From Diplonema papillatum (Eukaryota > Euglenozoa > Diplonemea > Diplonemida > Diplonemidae), in contig JAPJBO010000006.1 of assembly GCA_030068145.1 (NCBI GenBank), positions 434,001 through 498,000 on the forward strand: 64,000 bases of DNA, in the 5' to 3' direction. This document shows, piece by piece, positions 10,270 to 21,344 of the stretch (its first letter is position 1; every line of letters begins with the position of its first letter). Under the pieces are notes generated by a model. It saw only the letters and a program-made list of their open reading frames with translations. It made no database searches and was not told the origin of the DNA. The position numbers and the translations under genes were made by a program.

Positions 10270-11080
10270 ACTCAGTGGTTCCACAAAGCAGGCGTCCGGC
10301 TGCAACGTAGGTTTTGCTCCCCTGCGTTTCGTGCGGGCTACAGCACATTTCCCCGTTGAGATTTTTGCAACGGGCGGCCTCTTCGAGTATTCCCTACAAC
10401 GCCGGTGAAAACCGTAAGAAAAGGGAAACTAGAGTTTTCGTTGACCGCACTACCCTGAACCCAAATCCTGGACGTGGTTTCAGGTGGCAAATTGGCAAAT
10501 GATCATGATCAGAAGGTCCTACTTGGGCGGTTCACATTGCATGTGGCAAACTATAAGACGCAAGGCGGCGTGTGTGTGTGGTCGATCCCGAAGTTCCCAG
10601 TAGATGGCACCAGCTCCCCTTTGCGAGATCTCGACGGGAGGAGGTGCGGCTGATTCGGGAGAATTTACAGCGGCACGGGCACATACCCACATCATGAACA
10701 TCACCATCATCATCTGCTTTCGCGGCGACGTGGCGACTTCCCACAGCTTCTTTTTCTTCACTTGCATCTGCTCGTGCGGAGAGAGAGCCCGAACAGCGGT
10801 CGACGGTGACGGCGACGACATCACGGCGTGTGAAGACAAGGAGTGTGTGAATGTGTGCGTGCGTGTGCGAAGGAGATAGCCAGCCCACTTCCTGCTGTTA
10901 GACTTTTTTTACGGGGGTTTTGCCTTCACTCATACGCAACCCAAGCACACGCTCTCGCCGGTTAATTGGTCAAAGCAAACCACCACACCGGTCGTGAGCA
11001 CAGGAGACAAGATGGACACAAACGCTACACACGGTCTTTAAATCCCGAGAGTGGACAACGCAGACTGTACACCGCAGATT
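10270..11080. other. No gene recognised; decayed family B piece
   Basis: A diverged family B remnant lies at about 10313-10420 (GTGCGGGCTACAGCACATTT). The rest shows no domain, RNA or repeat I recognise. Confidence 0.5.
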
Positions 11081-11085
11081 GTTTG

Positions 11086-11250
11086 CGCTGCCATCCTTGG
11101 ATGTGGTCGCCGTTTCTCAGGCTCCCTCTCCGGAATCGAACCCTAATTCCCCGTTGCCCGTACAGCCACGGTAGTCCACTGCACTACCGTCAAAAGCTGG
11201 CGGAAGCTCTTGCGGGCTTGACCGACTTGAAGTCGTGTGCTATCACTCGA
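11086..11250 (-). rRNA. SSU rRNA 5'-domain fragment
   Basis: The minus strand reads AATTAGGGTTCGATTCCGGA then GAGGGAGCCTGAGAAACGGC and GACCACATCCAAGGA, the universal 5' domain of 18S rRNA, preceded by TTTTGACGGTAGTG. The match ends abruptly at 11086. Weaker similarity to the region before it may extend to about 11470 (for example AATGATAACTCC). Confidence 0.9.
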
Positions 11251-11885
11251 TTGACCTGTTTCATCCACACACCGTTGCTATTGCTAGCGTTGGTTCTTAT
11301 CTCGGTCAATTGTATCCACCTCGACCCCGCGGTTTTAAGGCCACGGAGTTGAATCGAGTTGGATTCTTCGCAATGGAGTTATCATTGTTAGCCAACTGGG
11401 CTTTTCTCACTCGACCCCTACGGTTTATGAGCCAGATTCTGCCACGCAGGAGCAATGCCCAGCAGATTCAAAGTATTGCATTTTCGCGTGGTCTGCTCTG
11501 TGCGTCATCGCGTCCGCTTCGTCCGGCTGCTATCGCACCCGGTTCTCGGTCCATCGAAGACCATATAGACTTGGGTAACGGAAGACACAAAAACTTCTCG
11601 GCTTGCACCTCAACTTGCACGCGGATGATGGTCCGTCGAGAACAAAGGAATATTTCATACAGAAACGATCACACAAACGCTCTACAAACAACACACCCCC
11701 CTTCTTCCCACCCCCCCGGAAAAACGCGGAGGAACAAGAGAACGCCAGACGCCTCCCGACCTTTTAAGAAGGCCGCGGAAGTCGGCTGAACCGGGAGCTA
11801 CCGGAGAAGATGTGTATGTGCTTAGGTATTACAACCTGGTTCGATTGCGGGATAATAAAAACCTCAGGGAAGACTGCGTGGTTTT

Positions 11886-12030
11886 CCCTTTTGTTGAACG
11901 CTTACGCCCGCCACTGAACCCAGATTCACCTGTGTTTCGTGTGGGCTACAGCACATTTACCTCCTTTGATCTTTTGCAACTGGCAGCCTCCTCAAGTATT
12001 TCCTACAAAGCAGGTGCTTATACAAAAAAA
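11886..12030 (+). mobile_element. SINE-like family B, 5'-truncated copy
   Basis: Lacks the AATACTCGA start and begins at TTTTGTTGAACGCTTACGCC; it is complete to the GCTTATAC A-tail. Confidence 0.75.
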
Positions 12031-12039
12031 CAATTCGAC

Positions 12040-12540
12040 ACACGGCGTATCGACGCCCTCACTTGCGTTTGTCTTTTTTTTTTTGCTACCGGGGTTGCAC
12101 CACGCGGCCAGAACGCAGCGAAGTGACCCTCTTGGTGTCACCTGGCGAATCGTTGGCTTCGTGCGGTGCTCATTGAGATGCTGATGCAGAACACGACCCC
12201 GAAAGGTTGCGAAGTCTATCCATAAGCCATGGTGTATCGCTCCAATCATGCATCATATCACGGATCGAAAAGGTTGGTGACCAGGGACCTGGCAGGGTGT
12301 GTTGAGTTGGAGTGTATACAGGGTTCCCCACCATCTTCTCACGCAAGCTGGCGAGACGACGTTCTTGCTGGGACTTGCGTTGAATTGGTTCGTTCAGTGA
12401 AAACATCGACCAAAAACTGTGCATCAAAGATCCGCAAAATCCGAAAGGTTCGCTAAGTGCTTTTCCCTGGCAAAAGGTTTAACGAATGAAACTTGGGATT
12501 TCACATTGGAAGTAGTCTCCGAAGGCACGTTTCCCTCACT
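12040..12540. other. No gene recognised
   Basis: Unique sequence between a family B and a family A copy. No coding frame with plausible composition and no RNA motif seen. Confidence 0.45.
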
Positions 12541-12640
12541 TTTATTATTGAGTTAAAGTTCGTTTGAAATCCGGGGGTTTAAGGGTCTCCGTGGCCGTTG
12601 TTGAATGGGTTCTCTTAGAGCAAGAAAGGTTTTTATTCGC
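12541..12640 (-). mobile_element. A-tailed retroposon family A, copy
   Basis: The plus strand shows GAGTTAAAGTTCGTTTGAAA then GGGTCTCCGTGGCCG and GGGTTCTCTTAGAGCAAGAA. The A-tail end is interrupted (TTATTATTGAG on plus). Confidence 0.7.
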
Positions 12641-13227
12641 GGTTGGCTGCGGGTGGATCTCGTCAAGGGCACAGAAGGGCTCCTCGGTTGCCAGAGCGGC
12701 TGGGAACTGGTTCTTTAAACAACGGCTGTGGGTCATTGCTCTTGATGGGCAGAGAGACGTGTTCTTTGGTGCGGCGGCGGCTCCTATGTTCCGTGGCGCA
12801 CGGACGTTAGTCCGAGAAGACGAGTAACGCCCGCCACAACGTGTGGTACATTTGTCAGTTCACCGCTAGTGGATGGTGGGTTGTGTGCACGCACCCACAA
12901 GCATGGTACTACGTAGCCAGCAGCATCCCTGATACCTAGGAGGTGACAGAAACGACACATCGGCTCCAGTTTGCTTGAAGCAGCCGGTTTCTGTCCGTGC
13001 CCTGAGCCTCCAACGGAAAGACACGTTAGCAGAACATTCTCAACTAGGTACTGAGCCAGTCCCCCTTACTTCCTGAAACTGCATCGAAGTCCAGCTGCTG
13101 TCTATCACAGGCTAACATAGGCTATCACAGGTAAGCATAGTCTATCAGCAGTCCATCAGCAGGGAGTGCAACGGCTCAGGTACGTTAGCAGAAGAGCGTC
13201 ATCGACTCGTCACACCGGCTGTAGTTA

Positions 13228-14035
13228 CCCGAAGACTAACCTGAGTCATCCGACGATTCCGAGCCCGACGCCGCATTCCCCGTCCGTGTCCAGCCTCTGA
13301 GCTTCCGCTCGAAGAGTGACATCTGCGCCGCCTGCGCGGCCGGTGCAAAGAGTGAGTCTGCCGAGCGCGCGGAGCGCTGCGGCGCAGCACCTTCTCGTCG
13401 CTCCTCCGGCTGCTCGACCAGCAGCTCATGCTGCTCGCCGGGCGGCGGCAGGACGAGGCGCCTTGAGCGGTGGCGGGCCGGCTCTAGTGGTACTGAGCCA
13501 CTGCTGCCGTCTACCGCAGGCTAACATAGGCAATAACAGGCAAGCATAGTCTATCACCAGTCTATCAGCACTCCATCAGCAGTCTATCAGCGGGGAGTGG
13601 ACCTCCCGGCTCTAGTCACCCGAAGACTAACCTGAGTCATCCGACGATTCCGAGCCCGACGCCGCATTCCCCGTCCGTGTCCAGCCTCTGAGCTTCCGCT
13701 CGAAGAGTGACATCCGCGCCGCCTGCGCGGCCGGTGCAAAGAGTGAGTCCGCCGAGCGCGGAGCCGCGTGCGGAGCGCTGCGGCGCAGCACCTTCTCGTC
13801 GCTCCTCCGGCTGCTCGACCAGCAGCTCATGCTGCTCGCCGGGCGGCGGCAGGACGAGGCGCCTTGAGCGGTGGCGGGCCGGCTCTAGTGGTACTGAGCC
13901 ACTGCTGCCGTCTACCACAGGCTAACATAGGCAACAACAGGCAAGCATAGTCTATCACCAGTCTATCAGCACTCCATCAGCAGTCTATCAGCAGTCTATC
14001 AGCGGGGAGTGGACCTCCCGGCTCTAGTCACCCGA
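13228..14035. repeat. Two extra tandem copies of the tail of the 14-kb exon
   Basis: The last part of the exon at 14039 and its 3' flank recur with a period of about 400 bp: the block starting ACCTGAGTCATCCGACGATT is at 13239, 13630 and (as ACCTGAGGC) 14042. Short CTATCAGCAGTC sub-repeats separate the copies. Copy 13626 keeps the C-terminal frame; copy 13228 has shifted frame after about 20 codons. Confidence 0.85.
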
Positions 14036-14038
14036 AGA

Positions 14039-14518
14039 CTAACCTGAGGCATCCGACGATTCCGAGCCCGACGCCGCATTCCCCGTCCGTGTCCAGCCTC
14101 TGAGCTTCCGCTCGAAGAGTGACATCTGCGCCGCCTGCGCGGCCGGCGCAAAGAGGGAGTCCGCCGAGCGCGGAGCCGCGTGCGGAGCGCTGCGGCGCAG
14201 CACCTTCTCGTCGCTCCTCCGGCTGCTCGACCAGCAGCTCATGCCGCTCGCCGGGCGGCGGCAGGACGAGGCGCCTTGAGCGGTGGCGGGCCGGCTCGCC
14301 GGCCGGGCGGCGCCGTAGTGCCGCGATCGCGGCGAGTTGGCGGTCAGCACGTCCGAGAAGGCGGGGGTGCCCCGCTTGGGCAGGAACATGCTCGAATTGT
14401 CGTAGTGTCCCGCCCGGGACGTGACGCAGCGGCGCCCGCGGTCGTGGACGTCGAGGCCGTACCGGCTTGCGAGCTCCAAGAACGCGCTGACGCTTTGGCT
14501 GTCCCCCGTCGCATGGTC
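14039..14518 (-). CDS. Terminal exon of an unrecognised protein
   Basis: A minus-strand frame of 159 codons plus stop starts immediately after a splice-acceptor-like TTTCAAACACAG. It begins DHATGDSQSVSAFLELASRY, is rich in Ser/Arg/Ala, ends SGSESSDASG and is GC3-rich like the other genes. No ATG starts it, so it is probably a 3' exon; upstream exons were not found and a family C SINE lies just upstream. I recognise no domain. Its tail is repeated twice downstream. Confidence 0.5.
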   Translation of the reverse strand, partial: DHATGDSQSVSAFLELASRYGLDVHDRGRRCVTSRAGHYDNSSMFLPKRGTPAFSDVLTANSPRSRHYGAARPASRPATAQGASSCRRPASGMSCWSSSRRSDEKVLRRSAPHAAPRSADSLFAPAAQAAQMSLFERKLRGWTRTGNAASGSESSDASG

Positions 14519-14560
14519 CTGTGTTTGAAAGTTGAATGAGAGCGACTGACTATCCCCAAA

Positions 14561-14848
14561 AATACTCGACGTAGCTGCTTCGACTCCGAATGGAAGGGGG
14601 GAAATATAGAGGTAAGGGGCAAATACAATACAAACACAATCTGATTTGTTCTTCGCTTACACCACCGTGTGTTGTTTTCTCACTCAGGATTTTTTGACCT
14701 GTTGTGTTTGTGTGATTTGTCGTTGTGCGCATGACCTCACGTCCGTTCAACACGTGGTTCGGTAGTTACAGCACTTGGGATCCCTTCTGTTCTTTGTCGG
14801 GCAGCATCGTCGAGCATTTCCTTTCAAGCTGGCGCTTATGTAAAAAAT
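14561..14848 (+). mobile_element. SINE-like family C, full copy with A-tail
   Basis: Starts AATACTCGACGTAGCTGC and ends GGCGCTTATGTAAAAAA. Copies lie at 61231 (plus) and 57215 (minus). It shares its outline with family B (same start, CAATACAA motif, TTACAGCAC, CTTAT plus A-tail), so B and C probably descend from one ancestor. Confidence 0.75.
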
Positions 14849-14955
14849 CGTCTAGTCGGTTCACACTTCAAAGGCATGGACTGATTTTGGGGGAAAAAAA
14901 CAGGTCGTTCGAATGAAACACTCGCCGACCTCAGCTGTTGAAGATCTACGCGCCA

Positions 14956-15050
14956 TACTTAACTTATCACTCGGCGCAGGAAAAGAAAGTAACAGCGATG
15001 CTCCAGTAACGGCGAATGAACAGGGCAGAGCCCCAAGCCTGAACCGGTTG
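14956..15050 (+). rRNA. LSU rRNA 5'-end fragment (domain I)
   Basis: Reads ATCACTCGGCGCAGGAAAAG, AAAGTAACAGCG and CAGTAACGGCGAATGAACAG, matching the conserved start of eukaryotic LSU rRNA (AAGCGGAGGAAAAGAAACTAA, then AGTAACGGCGAGTGAA). Similarity fades after about 15050. Confidence 0.85.
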
Positions 15051-15529
15051 CTAGAGTTTGCCACATTTTCATCGTGGCCTCTCGGGACACGGAAAGCAAA
15101 GAGGGCGGGCAAGAGCGGGAGCAGTTGTGTGAGGGAGAGCCTTTACCACATACCACATCGTGCTACTGGTCGGTTCATGCAGATCTTCTAAAACTAGTCT
15201 GGAAACCGTACACGCGAGAGTAGGAGAAAGTAAAAAGGGAACCAGAGTTTTCGTTGACCCCTGAGCCGAAATCCCGGACGTAGTTTCAGGTGGCAAATTG
15301 GCAAATGACCATGATCAGAACGCGGAGGTTCAGTTTTCACAGTTTCACTGAGGGAGTTGATGCACCGCGAAAGTAGATAGATTCACACAGCCTTCAGGGT
15401 GTGGTTGGCTCAACGAAACGGGCAAGTTATATTTTAGCCACATTGCAACAAAAGAAATGCGTAGTTTGGTTTATTCTTTTATTTGTTAGACAGGCGCTTC
15501 GTTTTGTTTGCGCGTGCTTGTTGACCGTT

Positions 15530-15655
15530 TTCCCTATACCCTGTGTCATTTTCAGGTAAGGAATTCTGATCAACCACCAAAACACGCTGCCTACGTCTTG
15601 TGAGGCTGTTGCACACATTGAAGGGCAAGCCGCAAGACTGTCAGTACTAAAAAGA
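15530..15655 (+). mobile_element. Family F repeat
   Basis: Shares TTCAGGTAAGGAATTCTGAT and CACCAAAACACGCTGCCTAC with copies at 32862, 38798 and (minus) 57636. All end near a GTACTAAA motif. Confidence 0.75.
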
Positions 15656-15845
15656 CAAACTATTCGGAGAATCGCAAGCTTGTTAGTACTAAAAAGACAA
15701 GCGATTCTGATAACGAAGTCGTGCGGCAGAAACGACCCCTCAGGTGTCACGTCTGGTGTTGGATCGCATCCAATGACCCGAGCGTGCCTGTGAAATGGCA
15801 AGCACACCTTGTGAAACATTCGGCTTCCTGGTAGATACGTGGCCT

Positions 15846-16190
15846 CGTGCCTGGATGCCGCCTGTTTGAACCCCCACCGTGTGAAGGCATGGTGGCCGCC
15901 GTTGGCTTGCAGCCACCCCTGCTCTGTGCTCTGGTCGTTCTTGCGCAGGCGGGCGGCGGGCTGCTGCGGCTCAGGGGAGGACACTGCTGAACGCGGGTCG
16001 GCGGCACACGCCTTCAGGTAGTCCCATTTCTGGAACTCATCGACACGATCAAACCCGTAGCGCCGCCGGCGTGCCGCTGGCCCGTTGCCAGCGTCGCCGG
16101 TGATGATCATGGATTTTTGATGTGCCTGGTTGTAATAGTGTGGGGGTTTTACCATCGACTTGGCAAGGCACCGCAAATCCAGATGCATTC
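15846..16190 (-). CDS. Coding-like exon of an unrecognised protein
   Basis: The minus-strand frame reads GDAGNGPAARRRRYGFDRVD then EFQKWDYLKACAADPRSAVS and on to about 15846, with GC3-rich codons and high charge, unlike the repeats around it. A GTATCT donor-like site follows. The frame is open into the 455-bp duplicated segment, where it continues as HYYNQAHQKSMIIT; copy 1 of that segment at 9811 lacks the rest. No domain recognised. Exon borders uncertain. Confidence 0.4.
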
Positions 16191-16555
16191 TCAAACTGAG
16201 CCGGGCTCCTCAACCCCGGGTACTAACTTAGGTTGAATATACTCGAGGGACTGCCTTGTGCGACGGAGGCTAGGGGGCGAAAACAATACAACTACAAAGT
16301 GAGTCTTTTTTGTTGAACGCTCACGCCCGCCACTAAACTCAGATTTACCTGGCTTTCGTGTGGGCTATGGCCTGCGGGCCCTCTTCTTGCCTTGCGGCGC
16401 GGCCATGGCGGCGGCTAGCGTTCCGATGGGGAGCTTCCGCAGTGATGATTACACTCCTGTGGATACTTTCCACGAGCTCGTGATCTGGACCCTCTTCCGG
16501 TCGAAAATGATTTTTCGGGGTTTGTTGGTTTTCGGGTCTAATGTGCCCGAAACTT
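16101..16555. repeat. 455-bp segmental duplication, copy 2
   Basis: Matches 9811-10265. Here the coding-like frame continues through the left junction and the tRNA-headed SINE body continues through the right, so this is probably the parent copy. Confidence 0.9.
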
Positions 16556-16639
16556 GCGTTTTTTGCAGAGTTTCTCAATATCTCGCGGTTTTGGGTCACC
16601 TTGGGTAGTTTGAGTCAGCCTACCAGAACGTAGCATCGC

Positions 16640-17325
16640 CCATTTGCCTCACCAGAACTTTGCTTCGCCCGAACTTTGATTTGCTTCGCCTGAACTTTGC
16701 TTTCACCAGAACTTAGCCTCATGCTTTGCTTTGCCCGAACTTTGCTTCACCAGAACTTAGCATCGCCCGAACTTTGCTTTGTTCGCCCGAACGTTGCTTC
16801 ATCAGAACTTAGCATCGCCCGAACTATGCTTTGCTTCGCCCGAACTTTGCTTCACCAGAACTTAGCATCGCCCGAACTTTGCTTTGCTTCGCCCGAACTT
16901 TGCTTCATCAGAACTTAGCATCGCCCGAACTATGCTTTGCTTCGCCCGAACTTTGCTTCACCAGAACTTAGCATCGCCCGAACTTTGCTTTGCTTCGCCC
17001 GAACGTTGCTTCATCAGAACTTAGCATCGCCGAACTTTGCTTTGCTTTGCCCGAACTTTGCTTTCACCAGAACTTAGCTTCACCCGAACTATGCTTTGTT
17101 TCGCCCGAACTTAGCATCGCCCATTTGCCTCACCAGAACTTTGCTTCGCCAGAACTTTGCTTCGTCAGAACGTTGCTTTCACCAGAACTTAGCTTCCCCC
17201 GAACTATCCTTTCACCAGAACTTAGCCTTAGCTTCACCCGAACTATGCTTTGCTTCGCCCGAACTTAGCATCGCCCGAACTTTGCTTTGCTTCGCCCGAA
17301 CTTAGCTTCGCCCGAACTTTTATAC
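16640..17325. repeat. 16-bp minisatellite, about 40 units
   Basis: Alternating units CGCCCGAACTTTGCTT and CACCAGAACTTAGCAT with irregular TGCTTTG spacers. It begins right after the SINE body that ends the duplicated segment. Confidence 0.9.
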
Positions 17326-17329
17326 GGCA

Positions 17330-18200
17330 TGGTATCGGGATTTGTTTCTTTCGTGGCAGAATTAGTCTAGTGGTCTAGCTTGGTTTGCCGGTTACCTTTC
17401 TTGTTAGCAAGCACACGAGTGCGAGGTTTGAAGGGCAGCAACGCGGCCGGTCCAAAATATGCGCAACTCGCTTCTACTTTGTCAAACGTTCTTCTTCATC
17501 TAGACAAACGGGAGCTTATCCGCGACAATCTCCTTCCGCTGGTTGTCGGGTACGCTGCGGATATTTCGCGCACCCAAAGGATGTTGAGCATTGAGTTCTT
17601 TAAAGTGCAAGTGCCATCAAGGCAGGCGAGCACTGTTATGTTGAGCAGGGGTTGCCATGCAGCATACAGATTTACCTCTGTTTTGTATGGGCTCCAGCTC
17701 ATTCCTCTCTTTGTGCGACTGGCTCCTTGAGTATTTTCGACACCGGTTGACCATTGTGGCAGTGAGGCGGGTAGTATGAGGGTAGTAGGTAGTGATTTTA
17801 CACTTTAACTACGGCTAGCCAAGTTTGTAAGTGTTGCGACCGACACCAAGAAGAAATTCGCTTTGGATTTAGTCTTGGGCCCCCCCCACGCGCTTCATCC
17901 AGACAAACGGGAGCGAATCTGCGACAATCACCTTCCGCTGGTTGTCGGGAACGCTGCGGAATTGCGCGCATCCAAAGGAGACAGAACTAAAGGTGTGAAG
18001 CATCATTTTTTGTTGCGTCGTTCTAAGGGAGCCAAAAAAAAAAAGAGGGACTGGACAGCGAGAGGGAACAGGGACAGGGGACACACACAAAAAAAGAAGA
18101 AAGGGGACGCGTTCGTCAAAAAGATCTCGGGGGGAAAATCTTAGTTTCGTGTTCAGGCGCTACTTGCCTCTAAGTGTTTGATGCTAGCGGGGGGGGGTCG
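17330..18200. other. No gene; diverged pieces of longer family A/L sequence
   Basis: Segments such as GACAAACGGGAGC..ATC and GAGCAGGGGTTGCCATG recur inside this stretch (17505 and 17905; 17645) and match the 3' part of the 44.9 and 46.1 kb repeats. No coding signal. Confidence 0.5.
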
Positions 18201-18208
18201 TTGTATAA

Positions 18209-18404
18209 CATGCAGGGTCAAAATCTTGTGTCTTTTTGGAAATGGCCAAAATTTTATTTCCAGAAAAAAAATGGGTTTTTTGAATTTTAAAATTTTGGAA
18301 CAAACTCTGCAGTAATTTTTGATGAAGTTGAGCAATTTTTTCTTTTGGAGGCCATCGGCTCCGCGGGAGCGTTTTAAAAAGACACAAGGTTCTGACCCTG
18401 CATG
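18209..18404. mobile_element. MITE 2 (CATGCAGGGTC ends)
   Basis: Inverted ends CATGCAGGGTCAAAATCTTG and its mirror bound 196 bp of AT-rich sequence. A second copy lies at 50894 in the opposite orientation with the same core (TGCAGTAATTTTTGATGAAG). Confidence 0.85.
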
Positions 18405-18419
18405 ATAATGGTTTAGCTT

Positions 18420-19930
18420 GAAGGGAATTGGAAAGGTTGAAAAAGGTTTTGGGGGTCACCGTCGGTTTGTGTTTTTATTTTTTTTTTTTGTTTTTATTTT
18501 TTTGGGGTAATTATTTTTTCGGGGGTTCGCGTAACCCTTCTTTTCCGGAAGATAACGTTATCTTTTCTTTTCTCTCTGGCGCTCTTTTTCTCTCTATCTC
18601 TCTCTTTGGCTAGCAAAGCGACTATTGCGACCGACACCACGACCACACCCGTAATGAATGTGATCAAGGGCCCCCCACGTTCTACATGTTGAGCAGGGGT
18701 TGCCATGTAGCCCGTACCGGTCTAAGCCTTCATTGTAACTTCCATAAGTAACCCCGTTGGGACGGGTCCGACGGTCCGTTAGTCATCAGCGACATCGGGC
18801 GGGAAAAAGAAAACAAAAAGAAAGGGGTAAAAGGTGGGTGTGTGGGTGGATAAGCTCGTGGTAGGTTGTTCGGAAATAAGTACAACCTCAAACTACGCCT
18901 AGCACAGGGCCAGGCGGTATATGCGTGCCTCCATCCTCTCATGTTAGTGTGCGTTCACCCGTACAGACACTTCGAGTTCTCCCGTTCGTCAGGGTAAACG
19001 GGTGCGGAGTGTAAAACAGACCAGCCAACAATCAAGAATCCGATGAGGCTGAAACGACGTGGATCAGAACCTCACATCCGCGAGTCGGCAACGTCTCTCA
19101 TGCGCCCGGAGTCCCCTCAGACCTTGAAACTTCTGGCCATCCCTCGTAGACTCGATGGAGCAGTGTTGACATCGCAGCACTGGGGACTCCGCCAACTGCT
19201 CAAGCAACTGACCATGCGGTGTCAGACATTGGGAGTTCGGTAAGGGCGGGCAGGATGGTGAACTACCAAGGGGGTAGAGTAAGTCAGGTGATCCTTCCGA
19301 CTGTCGGCCCATCAAATTACCAGCTGAATTTGGGGGTGCAGACGAGTCGGGCAGTCGATCTTGAGTAGGAAGCAACATGGAGGGTGACGGGGCACGGACT
19401 GTCATGTTGTGGGCACTCCGGGAGATCCGGACAAAAGCCGCGAGGTAAACGTCACCCCACGGAATGTCGTCGAGGAAAGTAACTCGCAGGTCGTCGAAGA
19501 GGATCCATCCCGTATCTTGCGCAACGTATGTGACGAAATGTCCACTACCCGTATCCTCCCCCATGTGCACCACGACGGCTGCGAGGCGTAGCAGATGGTC
19601 CGGTGGTCCGGGGGGAAAATGTTTCTTGGGTTTGAAGAGCGGGGGGGGGGGGGGAGGAGGAGAGCGTGGTAGGTGCCTCGCTTGGTTCCGGCCTTGCTGG
19701 TGCGAGCAGCTATGTTTGTGTTTCGGCAGTCTGCTCAAGAAGCAGTAAGGGCTAGGAGGTTCCTCTCATCTGGTTTGAGAGCTTGCGGCTCGCGTTCTCA
19801 CGGTAGGCGTATGCTGTTCTGTTCAACCAGGAGACATCGATGTACCAAGCGGCACGTAGAAGCCATTGTGGTACGGTGAACCAGCCTGCGCAACATTGTC
19901 TCGCACATTTGGAGGCAAGTTCCAATTTGG
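18420..19930. other. No gene recognised
   Basis: A piece at about 18605-18725 matches the 45.0 kb repeat (GGGCCCCCCACGTTCTACA). A minus-strand frame near 19070-19700 is long but shows no domain and poor GC3 bias. Nothing else supported. Confidence 0.4.
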
Positions 19931-19935
19931 AAGGG

Positions 19936-20162
19936 GGATCGCGAGAACGCGCTTGGAATGGATATGTGCTCAGCACCGCACTGGTCCCGTCTGCGCCGTG
20001 TTTCGGTCCTTTAAGCCACGGACACATAAGGCGGACCATCATCAGCGCGGACCCTGAGTGTCTGCAGACAGGACAGCGGTGTGAGTCTGGTTTGTCAGGC
20101 GGCTGTTCGTAGCTCGTCACAGCCAGGACCACCCGTGCTACCAGAGCACAGGCGAATCCGTC
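19936..20162 (+). mobile_element. Family D repeat, long copy
   Basis: Runs from GCGCTTGGAATGGATATGTG through CCGCACTGGTCCCGTCTGC, GTGTCTGCAGACAGGACAGC to AGAGCACAGGCGAATCCGT, about 225 bp. Confidence 0.85.
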
Positions 20163-20169
20163 AACTTCC

Positions 20170-21175
20170 AATTCGGAAGGGGGGGGGGGGCGAATAATTT
20201 GTTGGGAGAGGGAGTTAGTTCGTGCAGTGTTGTCTTACCAGGGACCACCTGCGGGGTAGTTTCCCTATTTCGACGGCAACTTGCGCCAGACTGGTCTCCC
20301 AGGGGCAGTTGGTTCCGTCCGGCTTCACGGGTTTTGTGATGATAGGATTGGGTGTCCCCTCGTAGCTTCAACCCTGAACGGGACGAAGCGTGCGGGTCTT
20401 CGAGGCAGCAAGAAAATCAAGGTTTCGAACATTTCCGGAGTTGCGCTGATGAACGAAGCAACGAACAGATGACCAGCATCAACTGACCAACGGTGATGAA
20501 CACGCGAAGAACAAGAAAGTTGAAGTATGGCTAAAGATACAACAGGGGGTTAATCTCAGGGCTGCCCATGTGATAAAGCCGTTAAGCACTGGGAATTTTG
20601 AGTACATGAACCACACACATGTTAAGCAGCGGCTGCCGGCTTAATACGTCATACGACACCTTTCATACGCAGTTGGTTTTTGTGAATTAACTACAGTGTG
20701 GAAAGAGTAGTGTTGGCACTCTTTCTGTTTGCTAACCTTTTGTCTTATCACTTACAAGGATGGACCCTCTCAGGAGGGTTTCCTGGCTTAGCACGTTTTC
20801 GCTGGCATGTGCAACCGTTGTTAATGTCAGTACAAATGTACCATCAAAAAAACGCTGGGAAAAAGAAGGAGTTTCAACGGGAAATCTTCCTGAAAAAGAG
20901 CCAGGGCAGTGGCTGGCATTCTTTGGGCACGTTGATAATGGCCTACGTTGTGGCCGCTCTGTTCACTTACGGATTGATTATTTTTTCCCCCAGAGCGCAG
21001 AGAAGGAGTGTGATTCACTCCTTTCCTCCACGGGAGCCGCAAGACCCCATCACGTAGAATTTGAGCGTCTGAGACACGAGTTCTGTACGTAGCTAGGTAG
21101 GAACAACTCGATTTTCCGCTGCCGCTACCCTCTCTACGCATGGGAGTCCTAGTTCGATGTTTTAGGGAGGCATGG
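20170..21175. other. No gene recognised
   Basis: Contains a piece at 20430-20520 shared with 7550-7615 and 37225-37320, and a piece at 20550-20650 (GGGCTGCCCATGTGATAAAG) shared with 27410-27475. Otherwise unassigned. Confidence 0.4.
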
Positions 21176-21177
21176 GG

Positions 21178-21344
21178 GGATTGCAAGGATGTGCTTGGAA
21201 TGGGTATGTGCTCAACACCGCACTGGTTCCGGGTGCCTGAGTGTCTGCAGACAGGACAGCGGTGTGAGTCTGGTTTGTCAGGCGGCTGTTCGTAGCTCGT
21301 CACAGCCAGGACCACCCGTGCTACTAGAGCACAGGCGAATCCGT
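21178..21344 (+). mobile_element. Family D repeat, internally shortened
   Basis: Same ends as the 19936 copy but lacks the middle (the GCCGTGTTTCGGTCC to CGCGGA part). The GGAGGCATGGGGGG sequence beside it recurs at about 21405. Confidence 0.8.

Noticed and set aside
11235-11789. A 184-codon plus frame
   Set aside because: Its first part is antisense to conserved SSU rRNA and the rest has no domain.
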